From assembly GCF_009725235.1 (NCBI RefSeq), contig NZ_WJFC01000053.1, positions 4,944 through 68,943 on the forward strand: 64,000 nucleotides of DNA. The letters run 5' to 3'. The translations under genes were made by a program, and so were the position numbers. The DNA is from Scytonema sp. UIC 10036 (GTDB lineage: Bacteria; Cyanobacteriota; Cyanobacteriia; Cyanobacteriales; Nostocaceae). The notes under the pieces were generated by a model, which had not been told where the DNA came from, did no database searches, and saw only the letters and a program-made list of their open reading frames with translations. Positions 29,794-37,515 of the stretch are shown here, piece by piece. The first letter of the stretch is position 1; every line of letters begins with the position of its first letter.

Positions 29794-31911
29794 ATGTTTA
29801 ATAAGTTACAAAATATACTAACCCAGCCTGTGGTTGTTGCTAGTGTCATGGCGGGTCTGTTGGTGGTTGGATTTCAACGGTTGGGAGTGCTAGAGTCTAT
29901 AGAACTCAAGGCTTTTGACTACATGATGCAAAGGCGTGCTGCTCAGAGTCCAGACCCCCGACTCTTAATTGTGGCATTTACCGAAAATGACATTCAAAAA
30001 TTAAAACAGTCTTCACCCAATGGTAATGTTTTAGACACAGTTTTGAGCAAACTAGAGCGCTATCAAGCAAAAGTCATTGGTTTAGACTTCTTTCGCGATC
30101 AGCCAGTGGAACCCGGTCATCAAAAGCTACTGGCAAGCCTAAAACAAAGTTCGCGCATTGTTCCGATCTGCAAACTAGGAGATGTTCGGGAGCCTGCAGT
30201 ACCACCACCATCAGGTATAGAATCTGAAATCGCAGGATTTGCGGATGTCGTGGAAGACAGAGATGGGGTGATTCGGCGAAATTTAGTAGTCGCCGCCCCT
30301 GACCCCAAGTCAAGTTGTGCAGCCCAAGCTTCCTTAGGATTGCAACTGGCGCTCCAATATCTAAATATTCAACCACAATTTACGCCAAAAGGAATGGAAC
30401 TGGGTAATACCGTTTTTAAACCCATAGAAGCTGATTCGGGAGGTTATCAGAATATTGATGCTCAAGGTTTTCAAATACTGCTGAACTACCGTTCTGAAAG
30501 TAAAGTTGCTCAACAAGTCAGTTTTACGGATGTACTGGGCGATCGCTTCAATCCAAGTTGGGTGAAAAACCGCATTGTCTTGATTGGCTCAACGGCACCC
30601 AGTTCTCAGGACATTCGCGATACACCCTATAGCGATGGCAAACAGGACAATTCTGGCAAAATGCCTGGAATTGTGATTCACGCTCATATAGTGAGTCAGA
30701 TTCTGGATGCAGTTTCCAACGAACGATCTTTGTTTTGGTTTTGGTCCGAGTCGGAAGAAATTCTTTGGACATGGGGCTGGACTTTGGTAGGTGGAGTTTT
30801 GGCGTGGCGCATTCAGCACCCACTTCGTTTGGGGCTTTTAACCTGCACCGCCTTAGGAATACTACTTCTAAGCTGTTTTGTCATCTTTATTCATGCTGGG
30901 TGGGTACCGCTAGCACCTCCAGCTTTAGGGTTTCTTATAGCAGAAGCAGGTGTTGTCACGTATACAGCATTCCAGAACAAGCAACATAAAGAAAAGATAG
31001 CACTCCAGATTCAAGAGCAAAAAGAAACCATTTCGCTATTACAAGCGCTGTTAAGAGAAAGTGGAAGTCAGGCAACACAGGCACCTACGGGAATTTACTA
31101 TAACCCAATACACACCAAACTACTCAACAACCGCTACAAAATCACTCAAGTGCTTGGTTCTGGAGGATTTAGTTATACTTATGTAGCAGAAGATACTCAT
31201 CGTCCTGGAAACCCTGTGTGTGTAGTTAAGCACTTACAACCAGCTCGAAAAGATGATGTCTTTTTAGAAGTTTCCAGACGTTTATTTAAAAGTGAAGCAG
31301 AATTTTTAGAGGTTTTGGGTAAGCACGATCGCATCCCGCAATTGATGGCTTATTTTGAAGACAATCAGCAATTTTACCTCGTGCAAGAGTATATCGAAGG
31401 GCATTCTCTACACGAAGAACTGACCCCAGGGAAGCGCTTTCATGATGCTCAAGTGGTCAATTTTCTTAAAGATACTTTGTCGGTACTGACATTTGTTCAC
31501 GCTCACGGTGTCATTCATCGAGATATAAAACCCAGCAACTTAATGCGGCGGCGAAAAGATGAACGAATCGTTTTAATTGACTTTGGCGCTGTTAAACAAA
31601 TTCAGCCCCACCAGGAACAGGAGAACCACACAGTAGCCGTGGGTACCGTGGGTTATGCACCTCCAGAACAGTTCATGGGACAGCCAAGGCTAAACAGCGA
31701 TATTTACGCTCTGGGAATGATTGCTATCCAAGCCTTAACCGGGACACCAGCCAAACACCTCGAACGGGATTCAACAACAGCACTGGTTTGGCGACATCTT
31801 GCACAAACCACAGAAGAATTGGCTGCAATCTTAGACAAAATGGTGTCCTTTGACTTCCACAAGCGACAACAGTCTACTGAGGAAGTTTTATACAGTCTGC
31901 AAAAGTTGTAA
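29794..31911 (+). CDS. CHASE2 sensor Ser/Thr protein kinase
   Basis: 705 aa. It has an N-terminal membrane anchor (about 13-30), an extracytoplasmic CHASE2 sensor (about 35-310; LLIVAFTENDIQ, VIGLDFFRD, RIVLIGSTAPSSQD) and three membrane helices (about 325-395). A short coiled coil precedes the kinase domain (about 447-705), with glycine loop GSGGFSYTYVAED, HRDIKPSNL (catalytic Asp577) and DFGAVK. It is likely to phosphorylate Thr sites read by the FHA proteins just upstream, which are on the same strand with a 62-base gap. Confidence 0.93.
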   Translation: MFNKLQNILTQPVVVASVMAGLLVVGFQRLGVLESIELKAFDYMMQRRAAQSPDPRLLIVAFTENDIQKLKQSSPNGNVLDTVLSKLERYQAKVIGLDFFRDQPVEPGHQKLLASLKQSSRIVPICKLGDVREPAVPPPSGIESEIAGFADVVEDRDGVIRRNLVVAAPDPKSSCAAQASLGLQLALQYLNIQPQFTPKGMELGNTVFKPIEADSGGYQNIDAQGFQILLNYRSESKVAQQVSFTDVLGDRFNPSWVKNRIVLIGSTAPSSQDIRDTPYSDGKQDNSGKMPGIVIHAHIVSQILDAVSNERSLFWFWSESEEILWTWGWTLVGGVLAWRIQHPLRLGLLTCTALGILLLSCFVIFIHAGWVPLAPPALGFLIAEAGVVTYTAFQNKQHKEKIALQIQEQKETISLLQALLRESGSQATQAPTGIYYNPIHTKLLNNRYKITQVLGSGGFSYTYVAEDTHRPGNPVCVVKHLQPARKDDVFLEVSRRLFKSEAEFLEVLGKHDRIPQLMAYFEDNQQFYLVQEYIEGHSLHEELTPGKRFHDAQVVNFLKDTLSVLTFVHAHGVIHRDIKPSNLMRRRKDERIVLIDFGAVKQIQPHQEQENHTVAVGTVGYAPPEQFMGQPRLNSDIYALGMIAIQALTGTPAKHLERDSTTALVWRHLAQTTEELAAILDKMVSFDFHKRQQSTEEVLYSLQKL

Positions 31912-31919
31912 GCATCATG

Positions 31920-31954
31920 AGTAGGTTGGGTTGAGGCTTTGCGAAACCCAACAC
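31920..31954. repeat. REP palindrome, degenerate
   Basis: GTAGGTTGGGTTGAGG...CGAAACCCAACAC lies directly after the CHASE2 kinase stop. It is the same family as the transposase-linked REPs. Confidence 0.75.
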
Positions 31955-32029
31955 TTATTGTCCTTGTGTAACCACTTTGGGTGTGAAGTTGGAGATTTGT
32001 TTGTAATGAGGGAAGGAGTGCGATAAGCT

Positions 32030-32245
32030 TCAAGCCCTCGGCTCTGAACTGTTACGAAGACGCTCAAGAAACTCAGGATAATTTTCCAAATCCTCTAGGG
32101 ATTGCAAAGGTGGCATCTCAACCCAGTGAGCTTCAGCGTGTAGCTTATCAATGTAGGCATAAAACGCTTCTTGATCATCTCGGTGAGTCAGGAAGTAGGC
32201 TTGTAGCTCTTTCCGGCTCATTGCCTCAAAGTTAGGTTGGCTCAT
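32030..32245 (-). CDS. DUF6887-like small protein
   Basis: 71 aa from ATG 32245 (MSQPNFEAMSRKELQAYFL), with GGAGG 8 bases upstream. It shares the core MSxxxLxxYxxxHxxDxEAFYxYIDxxxA with the protein at 54846-55040, so the two are paralogues. Its ATG overlaps the stop of the upstream DUF6888-like gene (ATGA), showing translational coupling. The family name is from memory. Function unknown. Confidence 0.75.
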   Translation of the reverse strand: MSQPNFEAMSRKELQAYFLTHRDDQEAFYAYIDKLHAEAHWVEMPPLQSLEDLENYPEFLERLRNSSEPRA

Positions 32246-32418
32246 TCCACATACCTCCATCTACCATTAGGATATATCTCAATAATATTCTCCTCACCTG
32301 CCAAGAAGAATACATTTCCCGTGCGCTTATCTATGCGAACTACATTTATGGGCAAGTAGAGTTTAGTAAACCAATAGCACAAATTGAAGCATTGCGTCTT
32401 CTGTTCTGATGTAGGAAT
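32242..32418 (-). CDS. DUF6888-like small protein with ATT start
   Basis: 58 codons plus stop, overlapping the next gene by 4 bases. Protein features are TSEQKTQCFNLCYWFTKLYL, PINVVRIDKRTGNVFFLAGE and IEIYPNGRW. The expected Met position is ATT (32418-32416), 8 bases after a GAGGAG ribosome site, with no other in-frame start at the right place. It is the same length as the paralogous relic at 54673-54849. It may use ATT as a rare start or be silenced by loss of its ATG. Confidence 0.65.
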   Translation of the reverse strand: MPTSEQKTQCFNLCYWFTKLYLPINVVRIDKRTGNVFFLAGEENIIEIYPNGRWRYVE

Positions 32419-32423
32419 AGACT

Positions 32424-32571
32424 TTACTCCTCAGTGTAGTTAGTTGAAGAAAGTATAAAATTAGTCACACCAATTCTATAATCTCCTCTCCTAATGCGAT
32501 AATAGTGAGACTTCCACCTCGTCTTGACACCCAAGAGCTTCTAATTTTTGAGCTACCTCAAGATACTTCAT
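32424..32571 (-). pseudogene. hicA start fused to a RelE/ParE-like remnant
   Basis: From 32571, overlapping the hicB stop (ATGA), a hicA-like start reads MKYLEVAQKLEALGCQ and then stops at 32491. In another frame, 32513-32424 reads KSHYYRIRRGDYRIGV, which is the C-terminal signature of RelE/ParE toxins, not of HicA. The toxin partner of hicB is therefore destroyed and the sequence is a chimera of two toxin families. Confidence 0.6.
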
Positions 32572-32801
32572 CGGGCTATTACCACAGTTGCGCGATCGGT
32601 GTCATCTACTGTCATATTTGCTGGTAAAGCTCGTCCCAAATCCTCATAAATCTCAATTAGAGCAGCTAGAGCATCTCGAACATTTGCTAAAGCCTGCTCA
32701 ACCGTATTTCCTTCAGTGACTAGTTCTGGTAGTAGCGGTGATGTCACAGTAAATCCGCCTTCAGGTTGTGGTGAGAGTAGTAATGGAACTTTATAGAGCA
32801 T
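32568..32801 (-). CDS. hicB: HicB-family antitoxin
   Basis: A 77-aa HicB-like antitoxin: a beta start (MLYKVPLLLSPQPEGGFTVT), SPLLPELVTEGNTVEQALAN, and a helix RDALAALIEIYEDLGRALP. AAAGGAC precedes the ATG. Its cognate hicA is only a relic, so this is an orphan antitoxin. A second, broken copy of this coding segment lies at 47260-47441. Confidence 0.85.
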   Translation of the reverse strand: MLYKVPLLLSPQPEGGFTVTSPLLPELVTEGNTVEQALANVRDALAALIEIYEDLGRALPANMTVDDTDRATVVIAR

Positions 32802-32898
32802 TACGTGCTTGTCCTTTGTTCACACTTAGAGTTCTTCCAAGATAACTAATAAATTTGCGCTTATTTCCTTGCATTACCAATACAATAAATACTTATCC

Positions 32899-33222
32899 TC
32901 AAACAGACATTGGGTCTGGTCTACCAATTCCTAGTTCTTGGAGCTTGACTTTGACATCCTCCCACTCTCGTCCACAGTAGTAGTATTTTTGGTCTTTGAT
33001 ATCCGCAATGTAAAAACCTTGTTTGCCACCATTAATTCGTCTAAGCTCATTAGCAGCTTGTTTCATAGATATGCCAAAAGCAGCAAATAAATCTTCTTGA
33101 GAAAGCCAAGGTGCGTTAAACAAGTTGACAAAAGGCTCTCCTTTTGTAAAATACCAAGTGTTGTCGCGACGTTCAATGATTCGATAATAAACTGGGTAAA
33201 CAATTGTGTCTAACTTTGACAT
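32899..33222 (-). CDS. Hypothetical protein, 107 aa
   Basis: Not recognised. A soluble protein rich in aromatic residues (VYYRIIERRDNTWYFTKGEP, KYYYCGREWEDVK) with a helical middle (LSQEDLFAAFGISMKQAANEL). AGGA lies 9 bases before the ATG. It is in the same direction as the small gene at 33286-33480 and separated from it by a hairpin. Confidence 0.6.
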   Translation of the reverse strand: MSKLDTIVYPVYYRIIERRDNTWYFTKGEPFVNLFNAPWLSQEDLFAAFGISMKQAANELRRINGGKQGFYIADIKDQKYYYCGREWEDVKVKLQELGIGRPDPMSV

Positions 33223-33250
33223 AATGTTTTATCCTATATTTAGGGCGAAA

Positions 33251-33275
33251 AGCCCCTAGGGCGATTCTAGGGGCT
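33251..33275. terminator. Strong hairpin between two small minus-strand genes
   Basis: AGCCCCTAG, 7-base loop, CTAGGGGCT. A short T-run (TTTCGCCC) follows on the minus strand. It may terminate or stabilise transcripts from the small gene at 33286-33480. Confidence 0.5.
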
Positions 33276-33285
33276 ATAGGGTTAG

Positions 33286-33480
33286 TTAGTTACGGTCATG
33301 TTCGGGTTGTTCCAAGTCCTCATCACTCATGTCATCCAAGTTGTCTTTGACAGCATCGGAGTTTATGAGGTACGTTTCATCTTTGACCAGATCGCGTTTT
33401 TCCCACTGCTCTAGCAACAGACGGAGAAAAACTCTCACAGGGTTGAAGAACCTTCGATGACCGTTACCATTTTTACTCAG
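33286..33480 (-). CDS. Small protein with CTG start, 64 aa
   Basis: A perfect ribosome site AAGGAGG (33495-33489) lies 8 bases before CTG at 33480. The frame reads (M)SKNGNGHRRFFNPVRVFL, LEQWEKRDLVKD and ends in an acidic tail (DDMSDEDLEQPEHDRN). No ATG, GTG or TTG lies in frame at that spacing. Family not recognised. The strong SD is the main support. Confidence 0.5.
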   Translation of the reverse strand: MSKNGNGHRRFFNPVRVFLRLLLEQWEKRDLVKDETYLINSDAVKDNLDDMSDEDLEQPEHDRN

Positions 33481-33513
33481 TTAGTTCACCTCCTTGAATT
33501 ATCTGAGTTCAAC

Positions 33514-33535
33514 ATGGGGGTTTTACATCCCCCAT
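33514..33535. promoter_or_regulatory. Small G/C hairpin in the leader of the CTG-start gene
   Basis: ATGGGGG, 8-base loop, CCCCCAT, with CTTTT following on the plus strand. It lies about 20 bases upstream of the SD at 33495, so it may sit in that gene's leader; no plus-strand gene is present for it to terminate. Confidence 0.35.
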
Positions 33536-33755
33536 CTTTTACATTATCACTTCCGCTATTAGTATTAATAATACGGCTAATAAATACTTTACTTCCGCTT
33601 TAGCCTTGCAAATGGTGCAAGCGGTAGTGCAATTGTGATACGCATCAGCGTAAAATGAAATGTCGGTTAGCATCATTAATTGATGAATGGAATTTAAAGC
33701 TCAGTTTAATTACCGCTTTACAATAAATTAACTAGCAATAATAAATTAACAACTA

Positions 33756-33877
33756 TAGCAATCCTATCTGATTTGTGAAAAAATCTCAGTACTGTAGGTA
33801 GGGCTAAAGCCCGCCAGTACTATCATGTGTACGGCATAGCCCTACCTATATGTATTTCAAAAATCAAATAGGAGTCC
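33756..33877. repeat. MITE-like nested palindrome
   Basis: The outer inverted ends CAATCCTATCTGATTTGTGA and TCAAAAATCAAATAGGAGTC are imperfect. The inner arms TAGGTAGGGCTA and TAGCCCTACCTA are near perfect. The outer end CTATAGCAATCCTAT recurs (reverse complement) at 7053-7069. It abuts the zeta-toxin remnant. Confidence 0.6.
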
Positions 33878-33878
33878 T

Positions 33879-34160
33879 ATATATATCGGTATTGATAACG
33901 TAGAAGTTAATATCGATCGCGTAGCTCAAAGAGTATTAGAAGGCGGACATAACGTTCCAATTGAAGATATCAAACGCAGGTACGAACGCAGTCTAGAAAA
34001 TCTACCAATAGCATTGCGACTAGCAGATAATACTTCAATCTATGACAATTCAAGCCCCGAAGGTCCTCAAAATCTACTAACAATTGAAAATGGAAGAATC
34101 AACCAACAAGTGTCAGAACTTCCTCAATGGTTAACAAAAGTACTACCTCAGAATTTATGA
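33879..34160 (+). pseudogene. C-terminal remnant of a zeta-toxin-like kinase
   Basis: An open frame without a start, about 93 codons to TGA at 34158. It reads YIGIDNVEVNIDRVAQRVLE, GGHNVPIEDIKRRYERSLEN and LPIALRLADNTSIYDNS. This matches the C-terminal end of zeta-toxin/AAA kinases (GGHxVPxxxIxRRYxRSLxNL). The P-loop half is missing, and the frame starts at the edge of the MITE-like element. Confidence 0.75.
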
Positions 34161-34529
34161 CATTTTAGAATGCTCAAGGAATGCGTGAGGAGAGTTTACT
34201 GATTAAGATGCGATCGCGGAGCGTGCGCCGAAGCGCAATTGCATAATTTGACGCACAACACAAGATAGGAGAATGGGACAACAAGTAAAAGATGACAAAG
34301 CTAACAACTGTAAGTTAGCAAACATCTAGGCTGTAATGCCTATTGTGAGCGTTGATATTCTTAGATAGATGCGCCTCAGTGACAACGATAATTTGTCTAC
34401 AAGTACCAATGACAACCATAAGTTGTTCACATTCACCAGCTAAAAATTACTGTGGTACATAACAGATACATGACAATCATATGTTGACAATCAGCACTCA
34501 ATACTGCAAGGGCTGAGAATTTCAGCTTT

Positions 34530-34602
34530 GTTGGGTTGAGCACGAGCGTTACCCAACAAATGCTTCTAGATGTTGGGTTTCGTTCCTCAACCCAACCTAC
34601 GT
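34530..34602. repeat. Two REP palindromes
   Basis: A degenerate GTTGGGTTGAGC...GTTACCCAAC (34530-34556) and a full-length copy with GTTGGGTTTCGTTCCTCAAC (34572-34602) in reverse orientation. Confidence 0.8.
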
Positions 34603-34650
34603 GTTTTCGTACTTTTTAGGCTTAACCGACAAGTATTGAATCAGCACTGA

Positions 34651-34686
34651 CAACGATAAGTTGACAATTTTGCCAACTTATCGTTG
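34651..34686. terminator. Perfect 13-bp hairpin after the CHAT gene
   Basis: CAACGATAAGTTG, 10-base loop, CAACTTATCGTTG, starting 16 bases beyond the CHAT stop. There is no U-tract, so it may be a transcript stabiliser. Its left arm is also one copy of the TGACAACNATAAGTTG motif. Confidence 0.5.
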
Positions 34687-34701
34687 TTGTCCCAGAAGCG
34701 G

Positions 34702-37398
34702 TTAGAGCCAGTTACCTACTAGAATAAAAGGTGCCCAGTAGTACGGATGCTCGTAGAAACGATCCCGATTCTTTAACAACTTCAATTGAGCATTCTTAAA
34801 GGCTTCTGCTTTAGAAATATTCGGTTGGTTTAACTGCTGGTAAAACTCACCCATAATGAGAGCAGTCGCCTCATCTTCTACAACCCAAAGCGATGCTAAT
34901 GTACTGCGTGCTCCAGCTTGGACAGCGACTCCAGCAATTCCTAATGCTGCTCGTTTGTCTCCTGCCGCTGTTGAGCAAGCACTAAGGACAAGTAGCTCGA
35001 TCGCACCCTGTTGGTTGGTTTCTCTGGTTTTGAGTAAGTTACTCAGCTCGTTGATATTGACTTTACCATCATAAGTTAAAAAGAAGGTATCTTCTGCCCT
35101 AGAACTAAACTGACCGTGAGTTGCTAGGTGAACCACAGGTGCATCCAAGGACTTAACAGCGTTTTCAATAGCATTTCTAGTAAATTCCTCATTCAGCAGG
35201 ACTTGACTTTGGCGAACTGTTGACTTGATTTCATCCAGTTCGTCTTTGACAGCAGGTAATGGCGGAAAGTCTCCACTACCTTCAGAAAGTCCACCAGCAA
35301 TAGTTCGTAGTTGGGTGCGTGCTAAAGGTTGAGGGTTCAATAATTGTAAACCCGGTGTAGTAGCAACGTTATATTTCTCAATAAGATACTTCTGTTTGTC
35401 GTGCAGAGCCGCCATTGGGATACTTCGCAGTACACCATCTAAAACAAAGACTAAGTTTTTGACTTGGCGTTTTTCCAATTCAGGCGCGAGCGGTTGAATT
35501 ATCCATTCATACACTTGTTGAGATAGAGGCTTAAACTCTTCAGTTGTACGGATTTCTAATGTTTGCCGCAATTGATCGATAGTGTCTTCAATTTGCGCTT
35601 GGCGTAGAGGAACTGTGTAACGGCGTAGAATTTGCTGCGATTTCTGGTTGGTTGAGGAGGAAGGAAGGGAAAGGATAACTTCTAAGCGATCGCTCAAAAT
35701 GACTGGATAAATTACTGCCGCTGTCCGATCTACTTCGTCAATTTGAACGGGTTTTGCATCTATACAGGCCCTGCGGAAGAAGTTGTCCAATTCTGCAAGT
35801 TGTAATGACTCTAGCACATTTCTAGCCGTGGCGAGAGCGTCTTGACTGGGGTTATTGTCTTGTGACTGCAATAGCAAACTGACGAGTTCGCGAAAGACTG
35901 GCTCGACTTGCTCTTGAAATGAAAATTGCACATCGCGATTCATGGCAGCTAAATCGCTGCGTAAAGACTTGAGGTTAGCAACAGCTTTGGTATATGCTGC
36001 GATCGCACCTTTCTCATTTTTTCTAGCTTTCAGTATACGACCCAACTGCCATTGCCAACGATAACCAATATCCTGTGCTGAAATACCTTCAGCTAGCACC
36101 ACAGCTTGCTGAGTCAGAGTTTGTGCGTTGCTCCACTGCTGAGTTTGCTCGTATAACCCTCCTAGAGTACCTAAAGCATAAGCTTCGGCACGAGTATCTT
36201 TCAAACTCCTGGCTTGCTCAACAGCCGTTACCAATATCTGAGCGATCGCAGCCCATTCCGGAGTTCCGTTAGTTGTTGTAGCTTGTACCTTTGTTTGTTG
36301 CTGGGGGCAAAACAAATTGACTGCCGTTCCTCTAGCCTCAGTTCCTTGTTTGAGACAAGCCAAACTTTGGGCAAGATGAATTTTAGCATAAACCGTCTTC
36401 CGACTGGGCGGTAATGTGTCAAGCTGAGATTGAATTTCAGGTAATATTTGTGCTATTTTAGTATACTGAGCTTCTTGTACAGACAGACGTAGTTGATTCA
36501 TTTGCGCGCTCAGCCGAGTCATGGGCGAGACAGAAGATGCAGCAGCTTGTTGGTAATACTGCATTGCTTCATCCGTTTTTTGCAATGCTTGAGCCGTGTT
36601 TCCCAAACTCAGGTAGATTTCAGCAACCAGTTCCGGAGAATTGAGTTGAGAAGCCACTGCCAAACTTTGCTGTAGTGCCTGCAGGGAACCAAGGTTTTCT
36701 ATGGAATTGGCTTGTGAGTTTTTTTGGTCTAAAACTCCCACGACTCGTAGAGCATTACCCAAGCTTAACAATCCATTCGCCTTCAGCAGAGAGTTAGGTT
36801 GCTGTTGCAGCAGTTGATTTACGTCTTTTAAGGTTATAAGAGCGCGACGGTAAAGCCCCAATACTTGTAGTGCTTGAGCTTGGTTAAGCTGACTACCAAT
36901 CTCGCCCTCCGAGTCCCGGTTTTTTACGTAGAGGGCTGTCGCCTCTTCCCAACTCGCAAGAGCTCCTTCAGGTTTTCCTTGGGCTATTTGTATTTGACCT
37001 TGAGTGTTAAGAGCCTGGGCGCGAACTGATATGTATTCTTTGGAATTTATACCATTTTTTAGTAGTAGATTTAAACTATTTGTGATGGTTGTGCTTGCTT
37101 GGGGTAACTGTCCGAGCTTTTGATATGCCAATGCGACATAATTTAATGCTAAAGCTTGATTCAGAATATCACCTTGAGATTGAAATTGAAGAGCAGCTTG
37201 TTCTAAAACCTGCACAGCTTGAGAGAACTGTTCTTGTTGGTAGAGTTGCAAACCTTGCTGCAATTGTCCCGTATTCCCCTGCACAACCTGAGTCCGCTGA
37301 CTTTGTTCGGTTTTTGGATAATTTGCTGCATCAGCTACGACAGCAAATGAGCTTGTGACGGTGGCAACGGCTACACCTAGAAGATAGAATTTTAACAT
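34702..37398 (-). CDS. TPR-CHAT caspase-like protease, exported
   Basis: 898 aa with a signal peptide (about 1-24, ending VADAANY). Repeated TPR units run from about 40 to 490 (LQQGLQLYQQEQFSQAVQVL, ALNYVALAYQKLGQL). The CHAT domain (about 600-898) has the catalytic dyad His761 in HLATHG and Cys808 in LSACSTAAGD, plus GIAGVAVQAGARSTLASLW. It is a predicted cysteine peptidase outside the cytoplasm; targets are unknown. It is next to TpsB on the same strand (117-base gap), an arrangement common in cyanobacteria. Confidence 0.92.
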   Translation of the reverse strand: MLKFYLLGVAVATVTSSFAVVADAANYPKTEQSQRTQVVQGNTGQLQQGLQLYQQEQFSQAVQVLEQAALQFQSQGDILNQALALNYVALAYQKLGQLPQASTTITNSLNLLLKNGINSKEYISVRAQALNTQGQIQIAQGKPEGALASWEEATALYVKNRDSEGEIGSQLNQAQALQVLGLYRRALITLKDVNQLLQQQPNSLLKANGLLSLGNALRVVGVLDQKNSQANSIENLGSLQALQQSLAVASQLNSPELVAEIYLSLGNTAQALQKTDEAMQYYQQAAASSVSPMTRLSAQMNQLRLSVQEAQYTKIAQILPEIQSQLDTLPPSRKTVYAKIHLAQSLACLKQGTEARGTAVNLFCPQQQTKVQATTTNGTPEWAAIAQILVTAVEQARSLKDTRAEAYALGTLGGLYEQTQQWSNAQTLTQQAVVLAEGISAQDIGYRWQWQLGRILKARKNEKGAIAAYTKAVANLKSLRSDLAAMNRDVQFSFQEQVEPVFRELVSLLLQSQDNNPSQDALATARNVLESLQLAELDNFFRRACIDAKPVQIDEVDRTAAVIYPVILSDRLEVILSLPSSSTNQKSQQILRRYTVPLRQAQIEDTIDQLRQTLEIRTTEEFKPLSQQVYEWIIQPLAPELEKRQVKNLVFVLDGVLRSIPMAALHDKQKYLIEKYNVATTPGLQLLNPQPLARTQLRTIAGGLSEGSGDFPPLPAVKDELDEIKSTVRQSQVLLNEEFTRNAIENAVKSLDAPVVHLATHGQFSSRAEDTFFLTYDGKVNINELSNLLKTRETNQQGAIELLVLSACSTAAGDKRAALGIAGVAVQAGARSTLASLWVVEDEATALIMGEFYQQLNQPNISKAEAFKNAQLKLLKNRDRFYEHPYYWAPFILVGNWL

Positions 37399-37460
37399 AT
37401 TATAATCTACTAATTAACTAACGACTACTCCCTTCGCGCTGTCAGATTACCTATATTCTC

Positions 37461-37500
37461 TGCGTTTCTCTACTCTGCGTCCTCTGCGCCTCTGCGGTTT
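37461..37500. repeat. CTCTGCG-rich dispersed repeat
   Basis: CTCTGCGTCCTCTGCGCCTC between the TpsB and CHAT genes. The same motif recurs at 55118-55145, and a weaker relative is near 1435-1465. Confidence 0.6.
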
Positions 37501-37515
37501 TTTAATTAAAAATAC

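Larger units (their letters stand above)
34161..34701. other. Gene-free stretch with motif array and REPs
   Basis: No ORF. It holds four degenerate copies of a TGACAACNATAAGTTG motif (near 34380, 34410, 34471 and 34649), two REP palindromes, and a 13-bp perfect hairpin at 34651-34686 just beyond the end of the CHAT gene. Confidence 0.6.

Noticed and set aside
34702..37398. CHAT protease as part of a defence system
   Set aside because: It has a signal peptide and sits beside TpsB; no nearby TPR-gated effector, gasdermin or CRISPR gene was seen.
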